A stretch of DNA of 64,000 bases from QAND01 sp003150225 (lineage in GTDB: Bacteria > Bacillota > Clostridia > Christensenellales > QAND01): assembly GCF_044357945.1 (NCBI RefSeq), contig NZ_CP076563.1, forward strand, positions 372,001 to 436,000, read 5' to 3'. Position numbers and translations under genes: made by a program. This document shows positions 56,355 to 64,000 of the stretch, piece after piece. Position 1 is the first letter of the stretch; each line of letters begins with the position of its first letter. The notes below the pieces were generated by a model. It worked only from the letters and a program-made list of their open reading frames with translations, was not told the origin of the DNA and ran no database searches.

Positions 56355-57638
56355 TTATAATGATTCCATTCGAAGAATGTCGTTTACAGCCGCGATACAA
56401 GCTATTTTTCCATGCTCAAACGTGATTGCGCCTTGAAAATAGCCGGTATAGGGTTCCCGCATGGGACCATCCGCCGACAACTCAATAGAGGCGCCGGAAA
56501 CAAAGGTTCCAGCTGCCATAATCACTTGATCCTCATAGCCCGGCATTTCCCAGGGAGTGGGCGCCGCCATGGAATCGATGGGAGAACATCGCTGTATGGA
56601 CTGGCAGAATGCGATCAATTTTTCCGGCGATTGAAACTGAATGGACTGAATAATATCCTCCCGAATATCATCGGGCTGAGGCGTAACTGCATAGCCCAGT
56701 TTTGCAAACACACGAGAAAAAAGGATAGCGGTCTTGAGCGCGTTTGCCGTTACGGAGGGCGCCAAAAACAGACCTTGATAATACGGCCGGTAGCTCGCCT
56801 CATAGGAGCCCACTTCCCTCCCAAGGCCTGGAACCGTCAATGAACCCTCAATGCGGGAGATTGCCGCTCGGGTTCCCACCACATAGCCACCGGTAGGAGC
56901 CAAGCCTCCTCCGGGGTTTTTGATCAGAGAGCCTGCCATCACATCGGCTCCAAAATCAGTAGGTTCTTGTATGGCGGTAAATTCTCCATAACAGTTGTCC
57001 ACAAAGACCATCACATCCGGCCGGATCGCATGGATGTGCTCGATGGCCTTTTTCATATCATCCAGGGAGATAGGCCGCCGAAAGCTATAGCCCGAAGACC
57101 TCTGGATCGCAGCTACCCGGATACTCGTATCCTCCTCCAGGGTCTTCTGGATCCCCTCAAGATCCAAGATATCTCCCGCTAGCAGCGGCTGTTCCCGATA
57201 GCGAATGCCCTGCTCCATCAGCGATCCCGGCGTTTCCACCACCCCGATAGCAGCTTGAATGGTATCGTAAGGCGTGCCGCTGATTGCGTACAGGGTCTCA
57301 CCCGGTCGAAGCAGGCCTCGAAGAGAAAGATAAATGGCATGGGTGCCGGACACGATCTGCGGACGCACCAGCGCATCCTCCCCTCCCATCGCCCTTGCAA
57401 ACAGCTTTTCCAGGGTATCCCGTGCAACATCACCATAGCCATAGCCGGTGCTCCCAAATAGATGGCTAGCCATGACTCCGCAGGATGCAAAGGCGGACAA
57501 CACCTTACCCTCGTTGTAGAGCGCGGTGTTGTCCACCCGTAAAAAAGCCTCTCGAGAGGCGTCAAACGCCTCCTGAACCATGACCACGGCTTCTGGCAGA
57601 AAGCCATACCCCATGGCGTTAAGTGTTTTGTAGTCCAT
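56355..57638 (-). CDS. Methionine gamma-lyase family protein (YnbB/aluminium resistance type)
   Basis: PLP enzyme of 427 residues, fold type I. Visible: SGTHAIYLSLRGLLRPGE, VFVDNCYGEFTAIQEP and the probable PLP lysine in GSLIKNPGGGLAPTGGYV. The family is annotated as aluminium resistance protein or methionine gamma-lyase-like; the true substrate is not established. In Bacillus ynbB lies close to hfq and miaA, as here. GAGGGAAAGCA precedes the ATG. Confidence 0.88.
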   Translation of the reverse strand: MDYKTLNAMGYGFLPEAVVMVQEAFDASREAFLRVDNTALYNEGKVLSAFASCGVMASHLFGSTGYGYGDVARDTLEKLFARAMGGEDALVRPQIVSGTHAIYLSLRGLLRPGETLYAISGTPYDTIQAAIGVVETPGSLMEQGIRYREQPLLAGDILDLEGIQKTLEEDTSIRVAAIQRSSGYSFRRPISLDDMKKAIEHIHAIRPDVMVFVDNCYGEFTAIQEPTDFGADVMAGSLIKNPGGGLAPTGGYVVGTRAAISRIEGSLTVPGLGREVGSYEASYRPYYQGLFLAPSVTANALKTAILFSRVFAKLGYAVTPQPDDIREDIIQSIQFQSPEKLIAFCQSIQRCSPIDSMAAPTPWEMPGYEDQVIMAAGTFVSGASIELSADGPMREPYTGYFQGAITFEHGKIACIAAVNDILRMESL

Positions 57639-57674
57639 TGCTTTCCCTCACAAATCAAACAATAAATTCATGCA

Positions 57675-57914
57675 CTAAGCACGTTTTTCGAAGATTCCTC
57701 CACCCTGATGCACCACCGAGGCAATGGCATGCTTATAGATCATCTGGGAAGCGCCGCCATCGTCATCCAGGATAACGGTGAAGCTATCAAAGCCGCGAAC
57801 GGTGCCCTTTAACTGCGCGCCGTCCAGCATTTTAACGCTGACGGGAATCCGCTCCCGGCGTGCCTGGTTCAAAAAAACATCCTGCAGTACGATGGGCCGA
57901 TTGTTGGTAATCAC
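57675..57914 (-). CDS. hfq: RNA chaperone Hfq
   Basis: 79-residue Sm-like protein that forms RNA-binding hexamers. Sm1 reads RRERIPVSVKMLDGAQLKGTVRGFD-like (in two blocks) and Sm2 has YKHAIASVV. The N-terminus LQDVFLNQAR is typical. The GTG start at 57914 follows GGAGGG by six bases and lies inside the 3' end of miaA, with 83 bases of overlap in a different frame. Confidence 0.95.
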   Translation of the reverse strand: MITNNRPIVLQDVFLNQARRERIPVSVKMLDGAQLKGTVRGFDSFTVILDDDGGASQMIYKHAIASVVHQGGGIFEKRA

Positions 57915-58863
57915 ACAAATCCCTCCATATAACTGATTTCTCCTTTATTATGGACAGGATTTGTTGGATTAAATCACCAGTTCTGGAAAAATCATCTACA
58001 TTCAGCCAATGAATGCGTCGATCCCGCCGGAACCAAGTCATCTGGCGTTTGGCATAACGCCGGGTTTCCCGCTTCACCCGTTCTACCATCTCATCATATC
58101 CGTATTCTCCCATCAGATAGGGAAATACCTGACGATATCCAATACCCATCATGGAAGGATGATTCAGGGGGATTCCGCTGATAAGAAGAACCCGGCACTC
58201 CGCCACCAGCCCCTCTTGCAGCATTGCGTCCACACGCGCGTTGATCCGCCGATAGAGAAGTTCCCGCTCCATGGTAAGACCCAGAATGAGAAAATCATAG
58301 TTTTCCTGCTCCATGCGGGTAAACTCCTCTTCCCGCTCCGACATTGGAATCCCTGTAGCCTCATATACCTCCAAGGCCCGAAGTACCCGTTTTACATCGT
58401 TTGGATGAAGCCGAGCTCCCGTGGAGGGATCCACAATACACAGCCGCTGGTGAAGGGCTTCCGCTCCATTGGCTTCCAGCTCCTCCAGAAGGCGCATTCG
58501 CAACGCTGGATCTCCCTGAACACGGCCAAAATCCATGCGATAGGTCATGGCGTTGAGGTACAAACCTGTTCCGCCGCATAGGATGGGCAACTTCCCCCTT
58601 GCTTCAATCTCGGCCATGGTCTCCATGGCCGTGGATTTATACTCCGCGACGGAGAAATCCTTTCCCATAGGCACCATTCCGTAGAGGTGATGGGGCACGC
58701 CTTTCATCTCTTCATGGGTAGGCCGCGCTGATCCGATGCGCATACCGTCATAAATCTGCATGGAGTCCATGTTGATGATCTCACCATCCAGAGCCTGTGC
58801 GATCTCCACCGCCACCTTCGACTTGCCACAGGCAGTAGGCCCTACCAAGAATACAGCGCCCAT
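57832..58863 (-). CDS. miaA: tRNA dimethylallyltransferase MiaA
   Basis: Adds the dimethylallyl group to A37 of tRNAs reading UNN codons; 343 residues from ATG 58863. P-loop GPTACGKSKVAV near the start, then DSMQIYDGMRIGSARP, ILCGGTGLYLNAM and the C-terminal KRETRRYAKRQMTWFRRD. The family is usually 300-320 residues; here a tail of about 27 codons runs into hfq. With MiaB (right edge) it makes ms2i6A. It begins one base after the mutL stop. Confidence 0.94.
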   Translation of the reverse strand: MGAVFLVGPTACGKSKVAVEIAQALDGEIINMDSMQIYDGMRIGSARPTHEEMKGVPHHLYGMVPMGKDFSVAEYKSTAMETMAEIEARGKLPILCGGTGLYLNAMTYRMDFGRVQGDPALRMRLLEELEANGAEALHQRLCIVDPSTGARLHPNDVKRVLRALEVYEATGIPMSEREEEFTRMEQENYDFLILGLTMERELLYRRINARVDAMLQEGLVAECRVLLISGIPLNHPSMMGIGYRQVFPYLMGEYGYDEMVERVKRETRRYAKRQMTWFRRDRRIHWLNVDDFSRTGDLIQQILSIIKEKSVIWRDLCDYQQSAHRTAGCFFEPGTPGADSRQR

Positions 58864-58864
58864 A

Positions 58865-60787
58865 CTACTGAATCCTCTTAAAGTTTTTTTCCAGATCCCC
58901 TTTGGCAATGATCATCACGATGGGACGGCCGTGGGGACAGGTGAGCTTTGGAGTGGTTTTCAGCATCTGCAAAATCTGGGCGATCTCCTCATGGCCCAGG
59001 GGCTGGCCCGCTTTGATGGACATCCGGCAGCAGGCCCGCACAATGCGGTCCCGAACCACCGCAAGCGGGCTCGCCTTCCCCAGAGAACGGAATTGCTCCA
59101 CCATATCGAGGAATGCCGCGTGCAGGTCCAGTCCGCTGAATACACTGGGTACCGCACGGATGGCTATGGCGCCAAGGCCAAAGGTATCGAGATCGAAGCC
59201 CATGGAGAGAAAAATATCCTTATGATCCAATACCAGCTGTACCTCTTCTACCGCCATGGTAACCACGCAAGGCGCCAATAGCGGCTGGCTGATCACCTGC
59301 TGCCGCTCCATCTGAGCCAGATAGCGGTCATAATTCAGACGTTCATGAGCGGCATGCTGGTCAATGATCATCAGTGATTCCCCGGACTGAACCAGCAGAT
59401 AAGTGGCAAAGGCCTGTCCGATGATCCGCAGATCTACCGGCAGCGAACCTGCCGCCCGGGGATGGTCGACGGGAAGAGATAGTTGGTCCGCGACCATTGG
59501 CACGCCTTGGGAGAAAGCGGGCTTTGCTTGGGACTCTTTGGGCTGCTCAACAGGCTCTTTCTCCATCCTTTCCTTTAAAGGTTGAGAAGGCATTTGGATG
59601 GGGGAGAAATCCAAGGAAGCGTCAGGCGCGTCCTTTACCCGGAAACCGCCCTTTTTCGGAAAGGCCGGCATGGCGATCTCCCCGGCAAAATCATCGGCCA
59701 TACGCTTGTATTCCTCGGGGATTTCGGTTTTCTCAGAAACTGAGGCCAGCGAGTCCTGCTCCTTTGGCGTTTTCTGCGGGAGCGTCAGGCGCCGCAAATC
59801 CGATTTTGGGGACAGAGCAGACTCCACAGCCGAAACCAGCTCCGCTAAAATGGCATCCTCATCCAAAAGCTTGATCTCGGTTTTTTGGGGATGGACATTG
59901 GCATCCATCCGTTCCTGTTTAACCGTAAGGCTTAGCACATAAAAGGGGAATTTCCCGATCATCATGCGTTCAGAAAAGGCGGTAGAGACGGCATTGGAGA
60001 TTTTTGCACTCCGCACCACACGCCCATTTACGATGGTGGTTTGAAAGCTCCGATTCCGGCGGGATATCGTGCCGTTGCCGATATATCCCGTTACCCGCAA
60101 TCCCTTGCCGTCGTATTGAACGGGAATTAGGTTATCATAGATTTCCTTGCCGTACACCGCCAAAATAGCGTCGGCTAGACAGGTTCCCGGACTATGATAA
60201 AGAGGACTGCCATTGTTGCTATATCGAATGGAAATCTCCGGATAGGCTAGAATCAACCGCCCCACGCCATCGGCGCAGCTTGCGGACTCCGCTCCAATGC
60301 TTTTAATATACTTCAGCCGGGCCGGTGTATTATAAAAAAGGTCGTTGACGTAGATTCCCGTTCCCTCGGGGCATCCGATGGGATACTGACGAACCACCTC
60401 TCCCCCTTCCAACTCGATGCCCTGGCCGGTCTCCGCCCCCCGCATCCGGGATACCATCTTCACCCGGCTTACGGCGGCGATGGAGGAGAGCGCCTCTCCC
60501 CGGAAACCCAAGGAGGATAGGCCAAACATTTCGTCTCCCGGCCGAGTTTTCCCGGTAGCATGACGGCGAAAAGCCAGTGCCATATCGTCGGGGTGGATCC
60601 CCCCGCCGTTATCCGACACATAGATTTCCTTCATCCCTCCGTTTTTGATCTCCACGTAGATGGAAGTGGCGCCGGCATCGATGGCGTTTTCCACCAGCTC
60701 CTTGATGACGGAAGATGGACGGGTTACCACCTCCCCCGCCGCTATTTTATTGGCCGTTGCCTGATCCAGCAGCTGTATTCGGTTCAA
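58865..60787 (-). CDS. mutL: DNA mismatch repair protein MutL
   Basis: GHKL ATPase of 640 residues. N-terminal motifs: IAAGEVVTRPSSVIKELVENAIDAGA in the ATP lid region (seen as two adjacent blocks), VSDNGGGI and GFRGEALSSIAAVS. A Pro/Glu-rich linker (about 335-430) leads to the C-terminal dimerisation/endonuclease domain, which has DQHAAHERLNYDR. Overlaps mutS by four bases. Confidence 0.96.
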   Translation of the reverse strand: MNRIQLLDQATANKIAAGEVVTRPSSVIKELVENAIDAGATSIYVEIKNGGMKEIYVSDNGGGIHPDDMALAFRRHATGKTRPGDEMFGLSSLGFRGEALSSIAAVSRVKMVSRMRGAETGQGIELEGGEVVRQYPIGCPEGTGIYVNDLFYNTPARLKYIKSIGAESASCADGVGRLILAYPEISIRYSNNGSPLYHSPGTCLADAILAVYGKEIYDNLIPVQYDGKGLRVTGYIGNGTISRRNRSFQTTIVNGRVVRSAKISNAVSTAFSERMMIGKFPFYVLSLTVKQERMDANVHPQKTEIKLLDEDAILAELVSAVESALSPKSDLRRLTLPQKTPKEQDSLASVSEKTEIPEEYKRMADDFAGEIAMPAFPKKGGFRVKDAPDASLDFSPIQMPSQPLKERMEKEPVEQPKESQAKPAFSQGVPMVADQLSLPVDHPRAAGSLPVDLRIIGQAFATYLLVQSGESLMIIDQHAAHERLNYDRYLAQMERQQVISQPLLAPCVVTMAVEEVQLVLDHKDIFLSMGFDLDTFGLGAIAIRAVPSVFSGLDLHAAFLDMVEQFRSLGKASPLAVVRDRIVRACCRMSIKAGQPLGHEEIAQILQMLKTTPKLTCPHGRPIVMIIAKGDLEKNFKRIQ

Positions 60788-63372
60788 CTCATCGCCTCCG
60801 CTCGTTTTTTCAAGTCATATAGCGTATTGAGCGCCTGAATGGGAGTGAGGGTATCCACCTCCAGGGTACGGAGAAGTTCCGCCAGCTCTCCACCTCCGTC
60901 CGACGGCTTTTCCTCCAGCACGGGCTCCTCTCCGCGATCAATTCCCAGGATGTGCCCGTCCACATCCAGCTTGCGGAGCTCCTCCAAAATCACCTTGGAG
61001 CGCTCTATCACCGGGGTGGGAATTCCCGCCAACCGGGCCACTTGAATACCAAAGCTTTTATCGGTTCCACCGCGGATGATCCGGTGCAGGAATACGATAT
61101 CCTCACCCAGCTCCCGTGCGGCGATACAGTAGTTCTTTACACCTGGAATCAAACCCTCCATCTCGCTCAGCTCGTGATAGTGGGTGGCAAACATGGCTTT
61201 ACTGCCCATCTTCGTGATATGCTCCGCCACCGCCCAAGCGATGGAAAGGCCATCAAAGGTGCTGGTACCCCGGCCGATCTCATCCAAGATGATAAGGCTG
61301 TCCCGGGTCGCGTTGTTGAGAATATTGGCGGTCTCCACCATCTCCACCATGAAGGTGGATTTCCCCGATGCCAGATCATCGGAAGCGCCCACCCGGGTAA
61401 AGATGCGGTCAACAAGGCAGACGCTTCCTTCCTTGGCCGGGATAAAAGAGCCAATATGGGCCATGAGCACAATGATGGCCACCTGGCGCATGTAGGTTGA
61501 TTTTCCCGACATATTGGGCCCGGTGATAATCAGAAAACGGTTATCCTCCCCATCCAGGGCGCAATCGTTTGGAACAAAGCCCCGAATGGATTTTTCCACC
61601 ACGGGATGACGGCTCTCGGTCAGGCGGATCACCCCATCCTCGTTGATCTGGGGACGGACGTAGTTGTTATCATAGGCTACTTGTGCAAGGGATGCAATGG
61701 CATCCACTATGGCAAGGATCCGGGAATTCTCCTGCAAAACCGGCAATACGTCCCCAATCCGCTCTCGAATCTCACAGAACAGCTGGTATTCTAACCGCAT
61801 ACATCGCTCCTCTGCGCCCAGGATAGTATCCTCAATCTGCTTCAGTTCCTCGGTGATATATCGTTCCGCGTTGACCAGGGTCTGTTTGCGGGTATAGTGG
61901 TAGGGCACCATGCCGGTCTGGGATTTGCTCACCTCGATGAAATACCCAAATACCTTGTTGAACCCAATCTTCAGGTTTTTTATGCCGGTCTTTTCCTTTT
62001 CCCGGGCCTCCAGCTCTGAAAGCCAGGTTTTTCCGTTGACCGACGCTTCCCGCAACTGATCCACCTCGGGATGATATCCCGGCTTCAGTACCCCGCCCTC
62101 CTTGCTGGACAGGGGCGGCTCGTCGGCAATGGCAGATTGAATGAGCTCCGCAATCTCACAAAGCTCATCCAAGCCCTCGTATGCCTCTTGCAACAGGGGC
62201 GCCTCGCACAGGCTTAAAAGAGACTTTACCTCTGGTATCAACGCCAACGTATCCCCGATGGCCTTAACATCCCTTGGATTGATGGTACCATAGGATACCT
62301 TGGCGCAGAGCCGCTCCAGGTCATAGATATGATTCAGGCAATCGGCAAGGTTTACCCGGGCGATGTAGTTCCCGGTCAGCTCTTCCACCCCATCCAGACG
62401 GCGGGCAATACGGTCCCTATTGAGTAGGGGCTGCTCAATCCATCGCCGCAGCAGGCGGGCCCCCTGGGGGGATTTGGTCTTGTCTAACACCCAGAGAAGA
62501 GACCCCCGTTTCCCACCGCCCATGATGGTCTGGGTCAATTCCAAATTGCGTTTGGTACCGGCATCCAGCTGCATATAATCGCCCCCCATAGCGGGCTGGA
62601 TGCGGTTGATATGGCTCAGGGGCACCTTCTGCGTTTCCAACAGGTATTGGAGCAGGCCGCCGGCGGCGGATACGCAGGGAGCGTGGTCCTGGATGCCGAA
62701 TCCCGAGAGGGTTCCAACACTAAAGTGCTCTTTTAGCTGTTTTAACGCGGTGTCCGGATCAAAGAAACGGCTTTCCCTCTGGGTGATGAGGCATTTACAG
62801 GAGGCCAAAAACTCCTCCCCAAGATGCTTTTGTACCGTCTCCGTGATGATAAGCTCGCTGGGGGATACGGCGTATAGGAGGTTTTGAACCTCCCCCGGTT
62901 CCAAGGTAAAAAAATCCGCAGCGAAGAACTCGCCGGAGCTGACATCAGCATAGGCGTACCCGCCTTTCCCCCGTTGCATGGATAACGCAAGAATGTAGTT
63001 GTTCCGGTCCCGCTCCACCATGTTATCCTCGATGACGGTGCCAGGGGTCACGATGCGCACCACATCCCGCTCCACCAAGCCCTTGCCGGGCTCGGTAAGC
63101 TGCTCGCAGATGGCCACCTTATAGCCTTTATCGATGAGCTTTTTCACATAGTTGTCCACGGCGTGGTAGGGTACACCGCACATGGGCGCTCGCTCCTCCA
63201 GGCCACACTGTTTGCCAGTTAAGACGATTTCTAGCTCTCGGGAGGCGGTAAGCGCATCCTCAAAGAACATCTCGTAAAAGTCCCCCAAGCGAAAAAACAG
63301 GATGCAGTCCGGATACTGCTCCTTTAAATCCATATACTGCTGCATGGCAGGTGATAGATTGACGATTGCCAT
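60784..63372 (-). CDS. mutS: DNA mismatch repair protein MutS
   Basis: Mismatch recognition ATPase of 862 residues. The mismatch-binding Phe-x-Glu is in RLGDFYEMFFEDA near residue 35; connector, lever and clamp domains follow; the ATPase has Walker A GPNMSGKSTYMRQ and Walker B LIILDEIGRGTSTFDG. GGAGGGTTCT precedes the ATG. Operon miaB-mutS-mutL-miaA-hfq. Confidence 0.97.
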   Translation of the reverse strand: MAIVNLSPAMQQYMDLKEQYPDCILFFRLGDFYEMFFEDALTASRELEIVLTGKQCGLEERAPMCGVPYHAVDNYVKKLIDKGYKVAICEQLTEPGKGLVERDVVRIVTPGTVIEDNMVERDRNNYILALSMQRGKGGYAYADVSSGEFFAADFFTLEPGEVQNLLYAVSPSELIITETVQKHLGEEFLASCKCLITQRESRFFDPDTALKQLKEHFSVGTLSGFGIQDHAPCVSAAGGLLQYLLETQKVPLSHINRIQPAMGGDYMQLDAGTKRNLELTQTIMGGGKRGSLLWVLDKTKSPQGARLLRRWIEQPLLNRDRIARRLDGVEELTGNYIARVNLADCLNHIYDLERLCAKVSYGTINPRDVKAIGDTLALIPEVKSLLSLCEAPLLQEAYEGLDELCEIAELIQSAIADEPPLSSKEGGVLKPGYHPEVDQLREASVNGKTWLSELEAREKEKTGIKNLKIGFNKVFGYFIEVSKSQTGMVPYHYTRKQTLVNAERYITEELKQIEDTILGAEERCMRLEYQLFCEIRERIGDVLPVLQENSRILAIVDAIASLAQVAYDNNYVRPQINEDGVIRLTESRHPVVEKSIRGFVPNDCALDGEDNRFLIITGPNMSGKSTYMRQVAIIVLMAHIGSFIPAKEGSVCLVDRIFTRVGASDDLASGKSTFMVEMVETANILNNATRDSLIILDEIGRGTSTFDGLSIAWAVAEHITKMGSKAMFATHYHELSEMEGLIPGVKNYCIAARELGEDIVFLHRIIRGGTDKSFGIQVARLAGIPTPVIERSKVILEELRKLDVDGHILGIDRGEEPVLEEKPSDGGGELAELLRTLEVDTLTPIQALNTLYDLKKRAEAMS

Positions 63373-63381
63373 AGAACCCTC

Positions 63382-64000
63382 CTAACGCTCCTGACCGAAC
63401 AGGGTATTGGCCTTGGCGTGGGTAATGGTGACGGGAACAAAATCCCCTACCACCCCATGTCCTTTGGGGAAATTGACGGTAATACCCCGATCGATTCGGC
63501 CGGTATAGCAGCTGCTATCCCGGCTGGATTCTCCTTCGATGAGAACCGTTTGCTCCGTTCCAACCAGGCCTTGATAGGTTTTTGTGGAGATGGATTTGAT
63601 GGTATCGATGAGGGTGGTAATGCGCTGAGTCATGACTTCCTTGGCGACCTCCCCCTCCATATCAAAAGCGGCAGTTCCCTTCCGCTTGCTGAAATTAAAG
63701 GTAAAGGCGGCATCGAACCGTACTGTTTCACAAAGGGAAAGGGTGTCGGCAAAGTCCGTCTCGCTTTCCCCAGGGAAACCCACGATCAGATCCGTGGTGA
63801 TGCCCACTTGGGGCATGGCAGCACGGAGCTTTTCCACAAGACAGAGATAATCCCCGCGGGTATATTTACGGTTCATTCGCCGTAGAACCCTGCTGCTACC
63901 GCTTTGAACCGGCAGATGGATCTGCTTTGCGACATGGGAGCATTCCGCCATAGCGGCAATCACCTCATCGCTCAGGTCCTTGGGATGGGAGGTCATAAAT
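63382..64000 (-). CDS. miaB: tRNA methylthiotransferase MiaB, C-terminal part (window edge)
   Basis: About 206 codons of the 3' end; the frame is open at the right edge. TSHPKDLSDEVI, IHLPVQSGSSRVLRRMNRKY and TTDLIVGFPGESETDF belong to the radical SAM domain; FTFNFSKRKGTAA and the final beta-rich TRAM domain (QTVLIEGES...ANTLFGQ) complete it. The conserved HLPVQSGS motif fits MiaB rather than RimO, whose gene is at 42.4 kb. It lies nine bases before mutS. Confidence 0.93.
   Translation of the reverse strand, partial: FMTSHPKDLSDEVIAAMAECSHVAKQIHLPVQSGSSRVLRRMNRKYTRGDYLCLVEKLRAAMPQVGITTDLIVGFPGESETDFADTLSLCETVRFDAAFTFNFSKRKGTAAFDMEGEVAKEVMTQRITTLIDTIKSISTKTYQGLVGTEQTVLIEGESSRDSSCYTGRIDRGITVNFPKGHGVVGDFVPVTITHAKANTLFGQER

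Overview
The window is a 64-kb piece of chromosome from an endospore-forming member of the Firmicutes, most likely class Clostridia. The evidence is the gene content and order: Spo0A, SigK, the whole spoIIIA operon, SpoIVB, SpoIIM, both dipicolinate synthase subunits, YtfJ/GerW and two sporulation-type D,D-carboxypeptidases are present. They sit in classical Firmicutes neighbourhoods such as nusB-xseA-xseB-ispA-dxs-tlyA-nadK-argR-recN-spoIVB-spo0A, scpA-scpB and miaB-mutS-mutL-miaA-hfq. Most codons are GC-rich. Two short stretches, around 3.2-5.2 kb and 48.7-49.9 kb, are visibly AT-richer and carry polysaccharide glycosyltransferases. I see no prophage, intact insertion sequence, CRISPR array or rRNA.

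Layout. 1-5.3 kb: the 3' part of RNase J with ylbF and mltG, then a decayed glycosyltransferase tail followed by a TagA/WecG transferase and UDP-GlcNAc 2-epimerase. 5.3-9.1 kb: sigK, an endonuclease-IV-like TIM barrel protein, an Xaa-Pro peptidase, efp and a small acidic zinc-ribbon protein. 9.1-16 kb: a divergent MerR/TipAS regulator, the spoIIIAA-AH operon (with a very short SpoIIIAF) and the Asp23-AmaP-DUF2273 envelope group. 16-28.7 kb: the nusB-to-spo0A block and spoIIM. 28.7-36.5 kb: deoB-pnp-dacF, a site-2 protease, scpAB, DUF2953-ytfJ, a candidate structured RNA and a second D,D-carboxypeptidase. 36.6-38.3 kb (minus strand): DUF47 and a PiT phosphate transporter. 38.4-48.7 kb: dpaAB, ftsK/spoIIIE, rimO, an oversized pgsA, cinA, recA and rny. 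48.7-56 kb: a lone glycosyltransferase, an M19 dipeptidase, tagO, tRNA-Trp (minus), proC-rnhA, a Xer-like recombinase, a Cys-rich small protein and lexA. 56-64 kb (minus strand): a methionine gamma-lyase-like enzyme, hfq, miaA, mutL, mutS and the 3' part of miaB.

How it fits together. Spo0A commits the cell to sporulation. SpoIIIAA-AH with SpoIIM act at engulfment and the feeding channel. SpoIVB signals from the forespore, and SigK (made with a hydrophobic pro-sequence) runs late mother-cell genes, including dpaAB, which has a SigK-like promoter here. I find candidate mother-cell promoters with the same ATA-N16-CATA geometry in front of spoIIIAA, spoIIM and (one mismatch) sigK. A second theme is promoters embedded in the terminator of the gene upstream (positions 3107-3150, 5271-5329, 28016-28085, 53718-53767). 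The clearest case is spoIIM: a 14-bp terminator-like stem buries its start codon in transcripts coming from spo0A, while transcripts from the internal sigma-E-like promoter would lack the 5' arm. Other items worth following up are a 187-nt multi-stem RNA candidate before the second D,D-carboxypeptidase, a four-fold 11-bp-phased array of DnaA-box-like 9-mers between xseA and xseB, and a GGCCAA array phased at 10/20/10 bp downstream of the recombinase.
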